64,000 nt of DNA. Source: Ditylenchus dipsaci (Eukaryota; Nematoda; Chromadorea; Rhabditida; Anguinidae). Under the pieces are notes generated by a model. The model had not been told where the DNA came from, searched no databases, and saw nothing but the letters and a program-made list of their open reading frames with translations. Each line of letters opens with the position of its first letter. Within the stretch, counting starts at the first letter, position 1. Position numbers and translations under genes: made by a program. Location: the NCBI GenBank assembly GCA_004194705.1, contig SADC01000007.1, positions 310,001-374,000 of the forward strand, given 5' to 3'. Below, piece after piece: positions 46,206 through 59,457 of the stretch.

Positions 46206-47096
46206 ATTCTGCACTAGCACCATTCATGTGAATTCTGCGACGATTTTGTGAACCTAAATAGTGACCCGAATTATAACATTATAATTTCTTTCAATTGATT
46301 AATAGAGGTTATACAGTATGCTAAATTTTTGTCTTTTTGGTATTTTCGGGGCATTTTCGTATCCTTGCCCGCTGAAAAAGGTCTAACTTTATTCAAACCT
46401 TTGTTTCTTTAAAATTAATTCCTAGCATGACTTTAGTCCCCCAAGACAAAAAAACTGAAGAAAATCCAAAAACTCCTTAGAAGTGTTTTTCTATCAGTTT
46501 TTGTACTTTTCTATCGCTTGTAGAAAAAAATGACCTTACAATATCATTTTAAGCGATTCTAGCCGGGAACCATGTGAGAAACTTTAGCAGCTGATGGTTT
46601 GATAAAATGTGTATGTAAGTAAAATTAGTTTAGATAGATATTTATTTTTACGAAACAAGGCAATTATTAATATTATAAAACAACTAAATGGTGTTTAATA
46701 AAGTACTTGATAAATTTGGTGGTAGAGAGAAACTTAATAGAAGACTTATAATTCGTTCAGATGAGCACGAAAAACAACTTAAACTAGACCAAAAAACAAA
46801 ATCAATTGAAACCAAAAGGCTGAGGTTATGAAATTTCCCGAAGGTTTTGTCGAAATGTTTGGAAATAATCTTTTGAAATTTTCAGAAAGTTGAGAGATAT
46901 TCTAAACAATTTTCAAACAATTCTTATAAATTTGGAAAATTTCACAAGCCCAGCCGAAAAGAACACTATAAATCTATAACTAAACCGACTAGAGGTGCTA
47001 TATTCACACTCAAACACATTACACACATATCTTGACTTCTAGAAAAGCTGGCATAAACTAGCTTTTCAGCAAAAAACAAAGAAAGCAAGATCACAA

Positions 47097-48452
47097 TTAT
47101 TGTTGGTTTCTTAGCGATGCTGCGGCTGCTAACCTGGCTCCGACAGTGGATCTCCGTCTGTTGGAAATGGCAACTTTAGTGGGTGAGCTGATGATGACAG
47201 TTTTGGTTGGGGAGGTGGGACAGCAACTGCCGTCACATCCTGACTCTCTCTTGGTTTTCCAGTCGGACTTCTTAGCACTGCGCTGCAAGTTCTTGCGTCT
47301 TTGCGGCAGGAAATCTGAAAATAAATGTAATCAGTAAATTAATGGAATTACATAATAATATATGTTTTTTAACCCTCAATGGACAAAGTGGTGCAGTGTT
47401 TATTGAAGTTCTGACTTTTTTCTCACAAGCTCGAACCCACTGCCGAAAGGTTCAACTCATAATTTTTGACAGTTTTCAGAAATTCGCCTGCTGTTCTTTG
47501 AAATTAGCTTGGTCCCACGTGTAAAGTTCTTTTCAGAAAAAAAATTACAGGTAAGAACAATCTTAAGAACAACCTCACACGGAGAACCAAGACAAACTTG
47601 TGAAAGTTTTGCAAAGACGTGGCGCTTTGTATTTTGCAAAACATTTTTATTAAAAAACCCCCGTAGTTTTACTGTCGAAAAAAGCTTTTCTCCCAAAAAT
47701 ACGCCACTACACACTGGACTAGATCTATAAACTTTCGAAAAGACTAAAGTGTCCTTTTTTGCCCAGTCAAGCTTTTGTATTCACAGGAAAATGCTAATAT
47801 TTTGCAAAGACAAAATTTTGTTCTAATTAGTTTCTTCGTCTCACATATTCAAAAAAATTTGCTTACCAGTCAATTTAGCCTGCTTCTTGGGAGTGATAGT
47901 AGCAGACAGGGAGCGTCTCACAACCGGGCTAGTCTTGAGTAATGTATCCTGGTCATCGCAGTCACTGTGCCCAGGCACACATTCTGACACTTCCATGCAT
48001 TGCACCTCCTGTTTCTCCACTGACACTTCAAAACTGCCATCCATGGAAGAGGCAGAGGTGCTGTCGTTGAGCAATGGTGACGAAGTCTGGGCACTTTGGT
48101 TTAAAGGATGCACATTTTCAGAATCCTCCTCAATGCAGTGGAAAGCTTTAGAGGGTTGGCAGTAGCTGGACAGGCGGTAGAATCCAGGCACTTGCTCTTC
48201 AGCCAGTGGGGTATACACAAATTTGGCCTCCTCTGGTTTTTGGCTGGAAATAGGCTGACCGGACAAGAAATCGAATTCCCATTTGGCTTTGTAGTTGTCG
48301 TGGATCTCCGCCAATAACCGTTTTACAAACTGGTCGTTGGAATCGGTGGAGGAAGCACTGCCGAACAAGCATCTACGAGCTGATCTAGGGGTAGTGGGCT
48401 GATGGACTTTGTTGGTGGGGTGGCTAGGCGAATGACAAGCTAGGACCTGCAT
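47097..48452 (-). CDS. Cip/Kip-family CDK inhibitor, two exons
   Basis: Nuclear inhibitor of cyclin-CDK complexes (CDKN1A/B/C, dacapo and nematode cki family). Exons 48452-47867 and 47314-47097 encode 267 aa in an intact frame. The N-terminal CDI domain is clear: the cyclin-docking RxL motif RRCLFG (residues 26-31), the CDK-binding KWEFDF (57-62), and the ATP-site-mimic stretch PGFYRL (89-94). The middle is acidic and Ser/Thr-rich with SP/TP sites. Near the C terminus, PKKQAKLTDFLPQRRK contains a PIP box (QAKLTDFL, 191-198) with the Thr-Asp and downstream basic residue typical of PCNA-coupled degrons; the single intron falls between Thr and Asp. A basic tail (SNRRRS) suits nuclear import. An acceptor-like TATTTTCCAG ends 77 bases upstream of the ATG (near 48530), so the 5' UTR may be spliced or trans-spliced. 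Which vertebrate paralogue is nearest cannot be told. Confidence 0.92.
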
Positions 48453-49810
48453 TTTGGTGGTGGTGGTTTGGGTGGGGTAATATTAAAGGATAGCAAGTTT
48501 GAGATTAGTGGATTGAATGAGTTGGATATCTGGAAAATAGTTAAAATTATATTTAAGCAACCGAATACGACAGTGTCTTTTTAGAACTCATTTTGTTTAT
48601 AGCTCAGTGTTGCAATGCGAACGAAACTTTGGCCGAATGAAAAGTTAGGTTAGCAACATCAATATATCAAGATTGCAATTTTTCATGCTGGAAATTTGGG
48701 CGCAATGTAAAATACGTCAACTTTTTTCGAGTGATTTTTTTTTTATTGCGCTCCAATTTTTAGGGCATTTTTGAAATAATTTAGAAATTCTGGTATTGAT
48801 CTGACTTTTAACTCTGCACAATGTTTGTTCACATATCAACACCGGTTTGTTAAAAATAATAATGAAATTTAGAAGACTAGATATTAGGTACATTTCGGTA
48901 GTTATTAGAAAATACATGGTATGGGCTTAAGTTTATATCAAATACTAACATAACAAATTGAAAAAAAAGATTAAGAAAAAAACTACAAATAAAAGTTTAT
49001 CCGAAAAATAATAAATTAAATTGATTTCACTTCTCCAAAACTATCTAAAATAAAATTCTCGGTGGCACACGAATATCCAAATCCATATCCAAACACATTT
49101 TAGCGTCCAGCAACTTCACAAAATATCCGCAACCAAAAAAATAGAATTAAATTAAGAGAGGAAATCGCCGTGGAGCAGCACAAAGCAAAAAGTGCCGAGT
49201 ATAAATACAAAACAGAGCAGAGACAGTCAATGGGCGTGGTCTAGCTCCTTTGACTTTGGAGGAATGTAGCAGCCTTATGTGGTTACTCCTCCTCTTCTTC
49301 TAACACCTACTCCACCCCTGCACCTAATTACGGGAGAAGCAAGACAAAAGAGGGGGACACCAGAGGTCAAATTCAAAAACTAGCCAGTGGACAGCCAGCA
49401 AAAAGGGGAAACACCAGTCAAAGGGACGCGCAAGGTCAAAAGGCTGAGCGTCCTTTGGAAGGGGAGATGGCATCTCTCTGGTTGCTAGATTCGAGAGTGA
49501 TTGCTGTCTCTGCTCTCCTTGACCCATCCCCTTGCTTCATTTTTTGATCTCGTCTTGATTGGATGAATTCAAATGTCGGGAGATGGCATATTTGATAGTG
49601 TGTCAGACATTTGCATAATGTTTTATAATTATTTTTTGTTGTTGGGCAGACCTTTTTTGCTGCTATTTATGCCACTGTGCATCGAGAAAAGATAACAGAA
49701 TGGAGAAAAACAGAGCAGTGGTGTTAGGGAATTGATGCGAAAAATGGTGGTAGATAGGTGGAATTCTTGTGGTTTTTTATATTTTTGCTGGAATAGGATT
49801 AAGCTATTTT

Positions 49811-50048
49811 TTAAAGGACCATGCTCACGTGTTTCACAATTCGCCCCCGCCAATTAAATTTTTTTCCGAATCATTGGATTATATATAGATTTTTCAGCGT
49901 GGTTTCTAACAAAACAAGGCCTAGAATTTTATTTTAGGTATAGTTTTATTAGAAACCAAGTTGAAACATCCGTATAGAAATTCAATGATTCGGAAATTTT
50001 TTTGAATTGGCGGGACAAATTTTGCCTTAGGCTAGCATGCCCTTTTAG
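49811..50048. repeat. TTAA-type palindromic MITE, copy C
   Basis: TTAAAGGACCATGCTCACGT to GCTAGCATGCCCTTTTA, inner arms CCGCCAATTAAATTTTTTT and inverse, AACAAAACAAGGCCTAGAAT core. The right TTAA has decayed. Confidence 0.75.
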
Positions 50049-50281
50049 ATTTGGATATTTCTAAAGCTAAGAAGTCAGAAAAATAACTAAAAGCACATTT
50101 TCTGAAAAAATACTGATAATTTGTGGAAATTAATTACAAACAGGGTATTTAAAAAAGCAACAGGAGAACCATAGCGAAAATAGACAATTATTCTAGGCTA
50201 GAGCCGCTAATCACTTCCAAAGGTACTAAACATTAAAAAAATATATTTTCCTATACGCTTGAGTATCTCAAAAAGTCAGCA

Positions 50282-50537
50282 TACCTTATTCTCTCTAATG
50301 AGCGCCCCGGGGAGCTTATTAGAGAGTGGCGATTTTTTCAAACTTTAAGTGGTCTGAAACTTCTGTTTTCATTAACTTTTTGAGCTCTGTAAAAAGTGCC
50401 TGTTAGATTTTTAAAATGCCTCGCAGGCACTTTTTATAGAGCTTCAAAAGATAATGAAAACAGAAGTTTCAGACCACTTGAAGTTAGGGGGGGGGGCGCT
50501 AATTAGAGAGGGGGCGCTCATTAGAGAGAATACGGTA
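50282..50537. repeat. TACCGTATT-family MITE
   Basis: TACCTTATTCTCTCTAATGA and its inverse TCATTAGAGAGAATACGGTA; inner long inverted arms around AAGTGGTCTGAAACTTCTG. Palindromic throughout, unlike the 22634 copy. Confidence 0.75.
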
Positions 50538-51198
50538 TGCCATGCTGACAGCCCGATAGTTCTCCAAAATCTAGAAGCGATGCCTAAAAGTAAATTATAA
50601 GCATTTTTAGAAGAAAAAAACTGTTTTTTGAAAAAAATAATAAAAATTATTACAATTTCCACATTTATTTCCACAGCAAGTCCCTGTTTGGCATTTGAAG
50701 AATAGGAAAAAAGAGGAAAAAAATAAATGGACAAACATCCACTTATCTCGTCAGGGCGAAATAACCTTGACCACCGCTTTTTCGAGAAGACAAAAACGGG
50801 TCGTAAATTATTATTAAATTGTGCGTTGGAGAGATCTATAAATTGTGGGCTTAGAGATAGGGGTGCATATATATTAGGTCTATGGATTATGTTTGCACTT
50901 ATGGATGATCTTTGCCTAGATATATTCTCATGCTGTTTGGCTATGGATTAGCTGGGATGGGGTGAGAAGGGGAAGGGATTGACCTAAGCACCAGTTTACA
51001 CTCAATATAAAGTATATTATTTGAGGTGAATGAGAGGAAAAATCAGGGATATTACTGGCAAGCCTCATACAAACTTAAGAATTGTTTTCTAGTATGATAA
51101 AATGTTTTTGGAGTAGGTTCATGGCAAAAAAAACTTGATAAAACTAAACATTTTGCAGTAAAAGCATAATTCCGGTTGTTTTTAGTAAATTAACCAAT

Positions 51199-51688
51199 TA
51201 CCGTATTTACTGTATTAACTCCCCACCCTCTAATAACTCATCACCCTCTAATAAGTCCCCACCCTACGGACCCCATATCTCAGCCTAAAGCAAACATTTT
51301 GCAAATCTGTTTTTTGCATTTTCTTAGTTGCCGCGAGTTTACCTGATCCCACTTTTTAAATTTTGGTTGAGCACCCAAAAATATCAAAATCGAAATATTT
51401 TTTTTCCGATTTTTTAAGGGTTGAAAAATAACTCCCCATGGGGACTTAATACAGTAAATACGGTATCTCTAATAAGTACCCCCTCTACTTTGAGGGCCTG
51501 TATATCAGGGCAGAGTGAATATTCTGTAAAGCTGTTTATTACATTTTTTTAACTCCTTCGAGATCTACTTATTCCATCTTTTGGATTTTGGTTAAGCATC
51601 CGAAGATCTCAAGATCGACCCAAAATTTCTGCAATTTTCGAAACGTTGGAAAAAAGCGCCCGGGGCCCTAATTAGAGATGATACGGTA
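51199..51688. repeat. Two TACCGTATT-family MITEs back to back
   Basis: First unit 51199-51465 has ends TACCGTATTTACTGTATTAA and CAGTAAATACGGTA and the family core inverted. The second, 51464-51688, starts at the shared TA and ends GAGATGATACGGTA. Confidence 0.75.
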
Positions 51689-52939
51689 TCCAAATATAGC
51701 AACCGGTATTAATCATTTTCAACTTTTCAGAACCGTGGTTTTATTGAGACGAAAAACCTTACATGGGATTAAAACAGGGACTGAAATGAATTTTTTTAGA
51801 GAAAGTACATTCGGTTATTTTCGAAGGAAAAAAGGTCATATTTTGTTATTTTGAAGCGAAAAAAAATTTGTCGTAAAATCCGAAATTAAAAAAGTGTTTA
51901 ACAAATATTTTCAAAAAGTACCATTTACGACGCGGCCCTAGCGTATAAACCGCTCGTTTTTTGCTTTCGCCCTGTCTTATTTTCGAGTAATTTTCTTTAT
52001 TCCGAACCATAAAAAACAAAAAAATGCACTTAACACCACTAATCATAAATTCTAGCCGAAGTACTTCGTCAAAGAAAATAAAATTTCAATAAAATTAATA
52101 ATAATAAAGCATGGCAGGGGGACCAAGGCAAAAAATACGATCGGATTCTATATTAGGGCCAGCTACATAGACAAATGACTTTTTTAGCAAGTGTTACCAT
52201 GAAAAGCAAAACCTCTGCTAAAATTCTTATAAGAATTTTTCTCATGAGGCATGAGAGTTTCCATTGGCGCAGAGCTCATCGAAAATCCTAGTAATTAGCT
52301 AAACTTATCCGTATTTTCACAAGACAAAGCTTTAAATGTAGTAAAATTGGTACTGATTTTAAAACAACTCAAAGGATAATTGAGTAGGTGGGCAGTGTCA
52401 GTTGTTGTCCAGTTTATGAGGGTCAATAGAAGGTGAGTAAGTGTAAGGCTGTGCCAGTGCCATCCACACCTCAACCACTTGTCCCCTCCTCCTTTCCGGT
52501 GTTAATGGATTGGGTGGTGCTGTCCAGCATATTATTATCCATAGTGGATGGTCAGTCCGGGCAATTAGCAACAACAACACCATCTGTTAGATGGCACACA
52601 CACACACATGTTTCGAGATCTGTCATGCATTTGCTGTATATGTAATGGATAACAGCTGAGGGCCAGATTGAGCAATCGAGCATGTCCACAGCCTGGATAT
52701 TTGAATAAAGCTAGATTGCTTTTGGTTTTAAAGGAAAATTTTCAAGAAAGGGTCATGTTTGTAATTGTAATTTTGTATCGAAAAAAATAATTTTGAGGTC
52801 AAGAATTTGAAGTCCGGAAAAAACTAATATTCTTATAATAGATTTAACTGAAGTGCAGCACCAAATTTCTGGAATTTAACATCTCATTTTTAAAACTGCA
52901 TTTGCTAACCATGAACGTTTTTAATTTGTTAGGCAATTT

Positions 52940-53110
52940 GTAGCGCGGGATCTCAGCTTTCTAACGAGCTATTGAACTGTACTAAATGATCTCAAAACTT
53001 AAGAGAGTAATTTTTCGATTCGGTTTCAAATCCGTAAATCTTTTTAGTTTTTGAAATCATTCAGTAGAGTTTAATAGCTTGTTAGAAAGCTGAGATCCTG
53101 GGCCACACGT
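52940..53110. repeat. AGGATCTCAGCTTTC-family MITE, copy 3
   Basis: GTAGCGCGGGATCTCAGCTT and AAGCTGAGATCCTGGGCC with inner CTAACGAGCTATTGA/TTAATAGCTTGTTAG arms. Confidence 0.75.
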
Positions 53111-55891
53111 TAGTTGAAAAAATTATATAAAGGTTATTTCGAAATAAGGTCAAAAATGTCATTTGAAAATGAGGCGTTGAATTCCAGTGATTAGGTGCTG
53201 GATTTAAATAATTTGGTGCTGCGTTTCAATTTGATTCTTTTATAAATTACGATTTTAATTCTTTTATAAGCGATGATTTGGTAGTCCTATGGCTAGAGCG
53301 GGGGTTGGGCGGTCCTGCTTTTTCAATTTTTTATATTAATTACCACGAGAATCATGTATCCTCCCAGTCCACATTTATTTCCTAAAAAGAAATCAACTTT
53401 TCCACCATACCCAGGCTCATCTGCTTTATCCTTTTTAATTAAACCTGATGGCACTTTGCTGCCACTCTGCTGGATGTGCTTATTACAGGCTGGATGGATG
53501 ATGTTCCACAAGACAGGCAAGCAATATTGCTGGAAGAGGTATAGAAAGCAACAACTTAAATGGCACTGGGATATGCCGGCTGGAAAAATAAGATGGATAA
53601 TCTGCTGCACTCTCAGCTGGATGGCTGTAAATATGCTAATCGGGGTGGGAAAGTGGTTTACTTTTACACACACCCAACCACCCAGCCTTGTAGTCACTGA
53701 TCAACTTGCTTTGAAAGGCGAAAAGCAAAAGTGAACAAAAAAGTGTGTAAATGGGCATTTAGCCTGCCTCCTCCCACACTCAATGCTCGAGCCAACAAAA
53801 AGAAAAAAGAAAAAATAGTACTATTGCTGGACAAAAGAGCTCCAACAGCAAGCCAACCAACCATTATTATTGATTGTTGGGCAGCATCAGGGCAACCAGC
53901 CAACTGCACTATGCCCACTGTCCACCCTTTATTACAATGGGGCTAGTTGGCCGTGGCAGTCACTGGTTCGCTTGCTGGTGCAATGGCTAGCAAAATGGGT
54001 AGGTTGGTTGGTCAGAAAAAAAGAATGTGGTCAAAGAGATGGGTTGGACAATGAGTAGAGGTAGACAATAGAAGTAGACAATAAAGTTGTTTTTAATTTG
54101 GAGAATGGGCTAGTTTTTTGCTAAACATATTGATTGGCAAAAAATCAAAGTTGAGTTTGAAAATAAAAGGTTGAACATTTCCTGGACGAAGTCAAAAATA
54201 AATTTTTTGGGGCTAGTGTCAAATGACACACTACCAAGTCAGATTGTTTGGTCCGACAAGCAAATTTTTTGAATGAAAAATCTTTCGAAAAAATACGCTT
54301 GAAGGTCCAAGGCAAACTGAAGGGTGTACTTAACTTGCTCCGATTTCGGCAAGCACACAAAATGACCTAATTTTGGGCAGAACTATACAATCTTGAAATC
54401 GCCTAAAATTAACTTTTATGCTATCCTTTTCATGGTTTGAAAAACGTTTTTTAGCGCGCGGACGACCATTTCCGAAAAAAAAATTGACTAAGAATGGATT
54501 TTCTCCTTGGGGTCATGATCGTTCGCCCACTGAAAACCCATTTTTCATATGCTTCGATCCTTAAAACATGGCAAAAGATTGTTAATTATTGTGTAGTTTG
54601 GCCTTATTTATGAAATGCAGCATTTCTAATTTTAGTCAAAAACGAAAATAAAAATGACAGACAAAAATATTTAGCGTGCAAAAAACAACAACCATGAGAA
54701 AAGTTGAAAACGTGCTGGGTGCAATCGAACCGACATTGTTTTCCAATAAGTACATTAAAATTTATGATCTTAGCCTGAAAAACACAGACGCAATCATTAC
54801 CAGCAACTATTTTCATGATATAATCCTTTTCAAACAATTTTGCATTTACTCATTCCACCTACAGTATTCCAATCGAGCAAAAAGCAAAAAATATATTACC
54901 CCAAAAAACAATCACAAATACTCACTTATTCAAAAAATAAGCAGCACTCTTCTTATCAGTAGCAGTGCCCACATTAAATATTCAAAAATGCAGAAGGCAT
55001 TCAAGAGTGAATAATAGTCTTTCTACTGCTCTCGCCAACTGATAAGCCCTATTCAAATAGTTATATAAAAACCATCATCAACAACAACCCAACTAGTCAA
55101 TTGGGCTCCTTGCAAAAAACACCAAAAAACTAAAGGCAGACTTCAAAAACTACAAACAAATCAGGCTGTGAAAAAAGTCAAAATTATTTTCCATAGAACA
55201 AAATGGGCGATAGAGGTGGTTTGGGATGGAGAGGAGAAGGCTGGCTGGGCGTCCTTTTTGTTGCTGCTGCTCTGCCCCAACATTACCAGGCTGTCCGCTG
55301 TTCAAATGCCCAAGCGACTGGCTAGTTGGCTGTCGTTGCAGAGCACCATTAATCTTGGGCGGTTTGTTTGAACAAGTTGCGTTGCGACCTCTTAAATGGT
55401 GAAAAATTGAGAAAATAGTGCCTTGCGCCAACATTAATCAGCCAATAAGGCCGCTTGGATGTGCTGACAAAATAATAAATTTGTATTGGGTAATAAGTGT
55501 TTTTGGCCGAATGGGGGCTACTACCAAAAGGCAACATTGACAATTGAGTGTAGAAAAATGGGCAAAATCACTTGCGCTTGATTTATAGGCCGGTTTTTCG
55601 CATCAAAGGATTTGCTAAGTCAAGTCTTATCGTTTGGATTTTGCTTTTGTGTTTTAAAAAATAAAGAAAAAATAAGGAAACTGTTACACTGGAATTCTGC
55701 ACTAAAATATCAATTCGTAACCGTCTTTGTTCTAACTTTTGGAAGTTTTGATTAAAGAAAACACTTTTGACGGTAAAATATTTTAAAAATTACCATTTAT
55801 ACTACAATGTCTTCTTGAATCCGAATCCTTTGAGACCAGATACACAAAATTTCGGGGAGCTGAGATATCCATTAAAATAGGCGAGTGGTAC

Positions 55892-56329
55892 AAATTTTGG
55901 GGTATAGACGTTTCTCGAAAATGAAACTTTTTTCATTTTCGAGAAACGTTTCTCGAATTTGAAACTCAAAAGAGTAAAATATCTCTAGGTGTATACCTTA
56001 TTTAGACATATCAAGGGTATTTGGCTGAATGTGATGGGCAAAGTCCAGCATATTCCACATTGCGGGGTTAGGGGTTAACACATGTATGTACGCTTATCCT
56101 TGCAATGTGGAGTGTGCTGGTCTTTGGCCGCGAAGCGGCCAAATACCCTTGGTATGTCTAAATAAGTATCTTTACAGGTATACATATATACCCCTAGAGA
56201 TATTTTACTCTTTTGAGTTTCAAATTCGAGAAACATTTCTCGAAAATGAAAAAAGTTTCATTTTCGAGAAACGTTTCTCGAAAATGAAAAAAGTTTCATT
56301 TTCGAGAAACGTCTATGCACCCAAATTTT
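55892..56329. mobile_element. Palindromic element, TAGACGTTTCTCG family, copy 2
   Basis: Same ends, hairpins and centre as 44231-44621, in the opposite orientation, with one extra terminal hairpin unit on the right. Its upstream flank (55808-55890) also resembles the 39655-39735 segment (GAATCCGAATCC, GAGATATCCATTAAAATAGG). Confidence 0.85.
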
Positions 56330-57883
56330 CTGGGTGGTCTACTAAAAAAGGAATATCTGATCTCCTCAAAATATTTTTAATTTAATTCTGCTTTTTCGTG
56401 CTATAACCCAGATGAACGGCTTTTTAGCTAGTCTTCTTTTTTTTTAATTTCAATGTTTTTTAACGAATGTACTTACTTCTATGTATTTTTTCTGATTCTT
56501 ACCATCAGGTAAAACTCTCTCATGAATCCGATTCACAAAATGTTAAAAAATGATTCGTCGATGAGCTATGAACTAAGGCAGGATGGTCCTTATTTGAAAA
56601 TCTTGGCCCTTCTAGTTTCAATCATATCTCGGCAAGCAAGAACTTTTTTAGATCTGCTTTGTGACTGGGTTTCCTGAGAAAATTAAGCTACTAAGGGACT
56701 ATCAGAAAAAATTTACGCATTAAAACAAACCTCGAAAATTACAAGAGAAAAAAACGTGGTTAACTGGTCAGTCTGCCAGAAGCGGATTAATACCTTTATA
56801 AGCAGTTGGAAATTATGGACTTTTCGGGACTTAATTTAGACCTGGGTAGCTAGAGCTGGTTTGGTGCGCTGAGTCCTCAAAAAACTATCCTCAAACATTT
56901 TTTCAAGTTCCTTATCGTCAAAAAAGCATACATAAGCAAAAAAGTGGGGTTATTTGTAATGCTATCACTATATTTTGCTGATGTAGTAGTTGTTGTTGTG
57001 TTCTTTCTGCATGCATTACTTCATTCTCCCGCCTATTCCTTTCTTTTCTTTGTAGCAGCAGCAGCCATATCATCAATACAAAACAACATAACAACACAAC
57101 CACAATCAAATAATCTGCTACTACTCATTCATTTACAGCAAGTTTGTGGGGGAAAGGGGAGGTTGGCGGGAAAACTTGTTGTTATTCTGCAGTTTAGGGG
57201 GTGTTCAGGGGGGGGGGGGCCATTCACATTATTGTTCCTTTCATTAATATTACTCTCACCACCACCACCACCACCACTATTTATTAATGTCGGTGGGAGT
57301 GGAATGCAAAAACAAAGTAAAGTATTTAACTATTTCCCGCCAAAGCTGGCCTGCTCTTGTGATCTTGACTTTTGAGCTTTACTTGCATTGCTGGTTATTA
57401 TGGTCAATTTCACTGAGTTGGGGCTTGTCAACTACTTTTTTGGAATGCTTAACTACAAAAATTTTAAGAAAAAATAGTTACAGTTAAACTCACCGAAGAA
57501 CCTCCACAACCATTTTTGGGCGATTCGCGACCCCATTTTTAGGTCATAATACTAAAAAAAATGTCGGTTAAAGATGGTCTAAAAATTAGAGCGCGCAAAT
57601 GAGCGATCAATAACCTAGCTAGATGGCTAAATCTGGCTTCAAATCAGAATATATCATTGGTGCAAACTTCCGCACGTAAATTTGTAAAAGTATGACCCGC
57701 TACCTGAATTTATGTTTAAAGGACCATTGCCGTCTAGGACAACGAGAATATCATATATTTGAATTGGCGGAGGACAGCCTTTTACTCCGATTATTTTTTT
57801 GAATTGAAAAGTCATTTTTTACTTTGGTCGGTTCAATGCAGTCGACTCTCAAATCGTGAGTCTCGAAATAGTACCCTCACCTC

Positions 57884-58105
57884 CAGTGTTTGGACTTTCA
57901 GAAAAGGGTCGTACTCGTACTTCGTACCGCTAAATTCTAACCGTCGTACTTCGTACTCGTACAACGAAAATTTTAAGCTCGTACATCGTACTCGTACTTC
58001 GTACCTCTAAAATTTCTTCTCGTACTTCGTACTCGTACTCGTACTCGTAGTACGAGTACGAGTACGAGTACGAGTATGAAGTACGAGTACGAGGTCCAAA
58101 CACTG
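57884..58105. mobile_element. hAT-type MITE built of GTACGA hexamers, 8-bp TSD
   Basis: TIRs CAGTGTTTGGAC and GTCCAAACACTG; duplication CTCACCTC at 57876-57883 and 58106-58113. The body is TCGTACTCGTACTTCGTAC arrays meeting at a GTAGTACGAG centre. 222 bp. Confidence 0.92.
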
Positions 58106-59239
58106 CTCACCTCAAGTTTGACCCCGCCCAGGTCAGTTGATTTTTGCCAAACGTGACTAGTCAATTTAGTAGTAAATCGCAAAGATTCCGATTTTACCGC
58201 TTGTTTTTGCGAATAACAATAATTTTGGCGTTAAGATACGGTGCTCTCGATATAATGCCCTTTGTTCCCGTAAATAGAATTTTAGTTTGTCGAAAAACTT
58301 TATCGACAGCCGCAGGTTTTAATGACAAAACTATCGCCATTTGCAAAAACAAGCGGCAAAAAATATTTATGATTTTTTGGAACTGCACTGACTAGTTACA
58401 TTCGGCGAAGCATTAAGAGAATCGAGGTGAAAAAATCGCCAGACCATAGGCGTGGTCGAACTTGGGTGGTGGTAGTAAATCGTGGGTCGTATCTTTTTTA
58501 TTTTTCTTTTTTTTCTTCTGATAAAGCTAGGAAGAGGTAATGAACTGAAAAAAATAGCTAATCAACTTTTTTCCCTCTAATTGATCATTAATTTTACACT
58601 ACAATAACAACAACAAACTTTATAAAATTACAATCGCGATAAAAGTTTCTGGAAAAGTGACTTTTTTGCCTAAGCCTACAATAATAATAACCAGTTTTTT
58701 GTTGGAGGAAGCGGAGCAAAACAAAGAAGACTTTGATTCACAACAGCACATGTTTTTACACTTTTAGTCAGGCAAGTGGTGGAATTAGAAAGGCAATTCA
58801 CTACTTTTGGCGCCAATCCTTGGCCAAAAGTGGTAAACAGAGGGCTCAAGCATGGGGCACTCTTTGTTCTTCCTAGGTTAGGGGATTGATGTCCCGCCCT
58901 GGCAAGTGGCCAGACGACTGGCTCCAGCAATAACAACAACAATAATAACACAGTAGTGTGAATGAACACACTAACGAAATAAACAACTAGGAGATTGAGC
59001 GCGAAAAATTACTGTTAGGGATGTTGGGAATGTGGAAGAAGAATAAATGGATGAGCCAAGCAAGTCTTTGATGCAAAAAAGACGGTAGAAAATAAAAAAA
59101 GGATAGATTAATGAAAGTAACTGGCAAATAAATTTATTTCTAGAAAAGATTTTTCCTGTTTAGCGATATTTGATGAGATATAAATTGTTTTAAAATTTTA
59201 TTTGATAAATTAAAAAATACCCTACAAAAAAGTGACAAA

Positions 59240-59457
59240 AACTGCACAGTTGAACCTCGATAAACGGACAACCTGCTGTAGCTGCCTCAGTTGTCCATTT
59301 ATCAAGGTTTCCGTCTACCAGAAGTGCCAGGTTCAGCTTCGTATCTATATCATGAAACGTATACGAGGAAAGGATAACACAGAAAAACAAAAATGACAAA
59401 AAAATAGGGGGTGGGGGTTTGTTAGAGAGTGGGGAATCGATAGAGAAAATACGGTAT
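59240..59457. repeat. Two partial TIR relics
   Basis: 59246-59320 is a short palindrome with AACCTCGATAAACGGACAAC, resembling pogo/Tigger-type ends. 59401-59457 ends GAGAAAATACGGTA, a TACCGTATT-family right end. Confidence 0.5.

Noticed and set aside
48717..48917. 66-codon minus-strand frame upstream of the CDK inhibitor
   Set aside because: AT-rich, no conserved motif, no splice sites in phase.
53323..53734. Overlapping 124- and 126-codon frames on opposite strands
   Set aside because: Neither shows a motif or splice sites; mutual shadows in less AT-biased DNA.
56944..57375. 143-codon + strand frame with a hydrophobic start
   Set aside because: Dominated by homopolymer and CCACCA runs, no motif or splice support.
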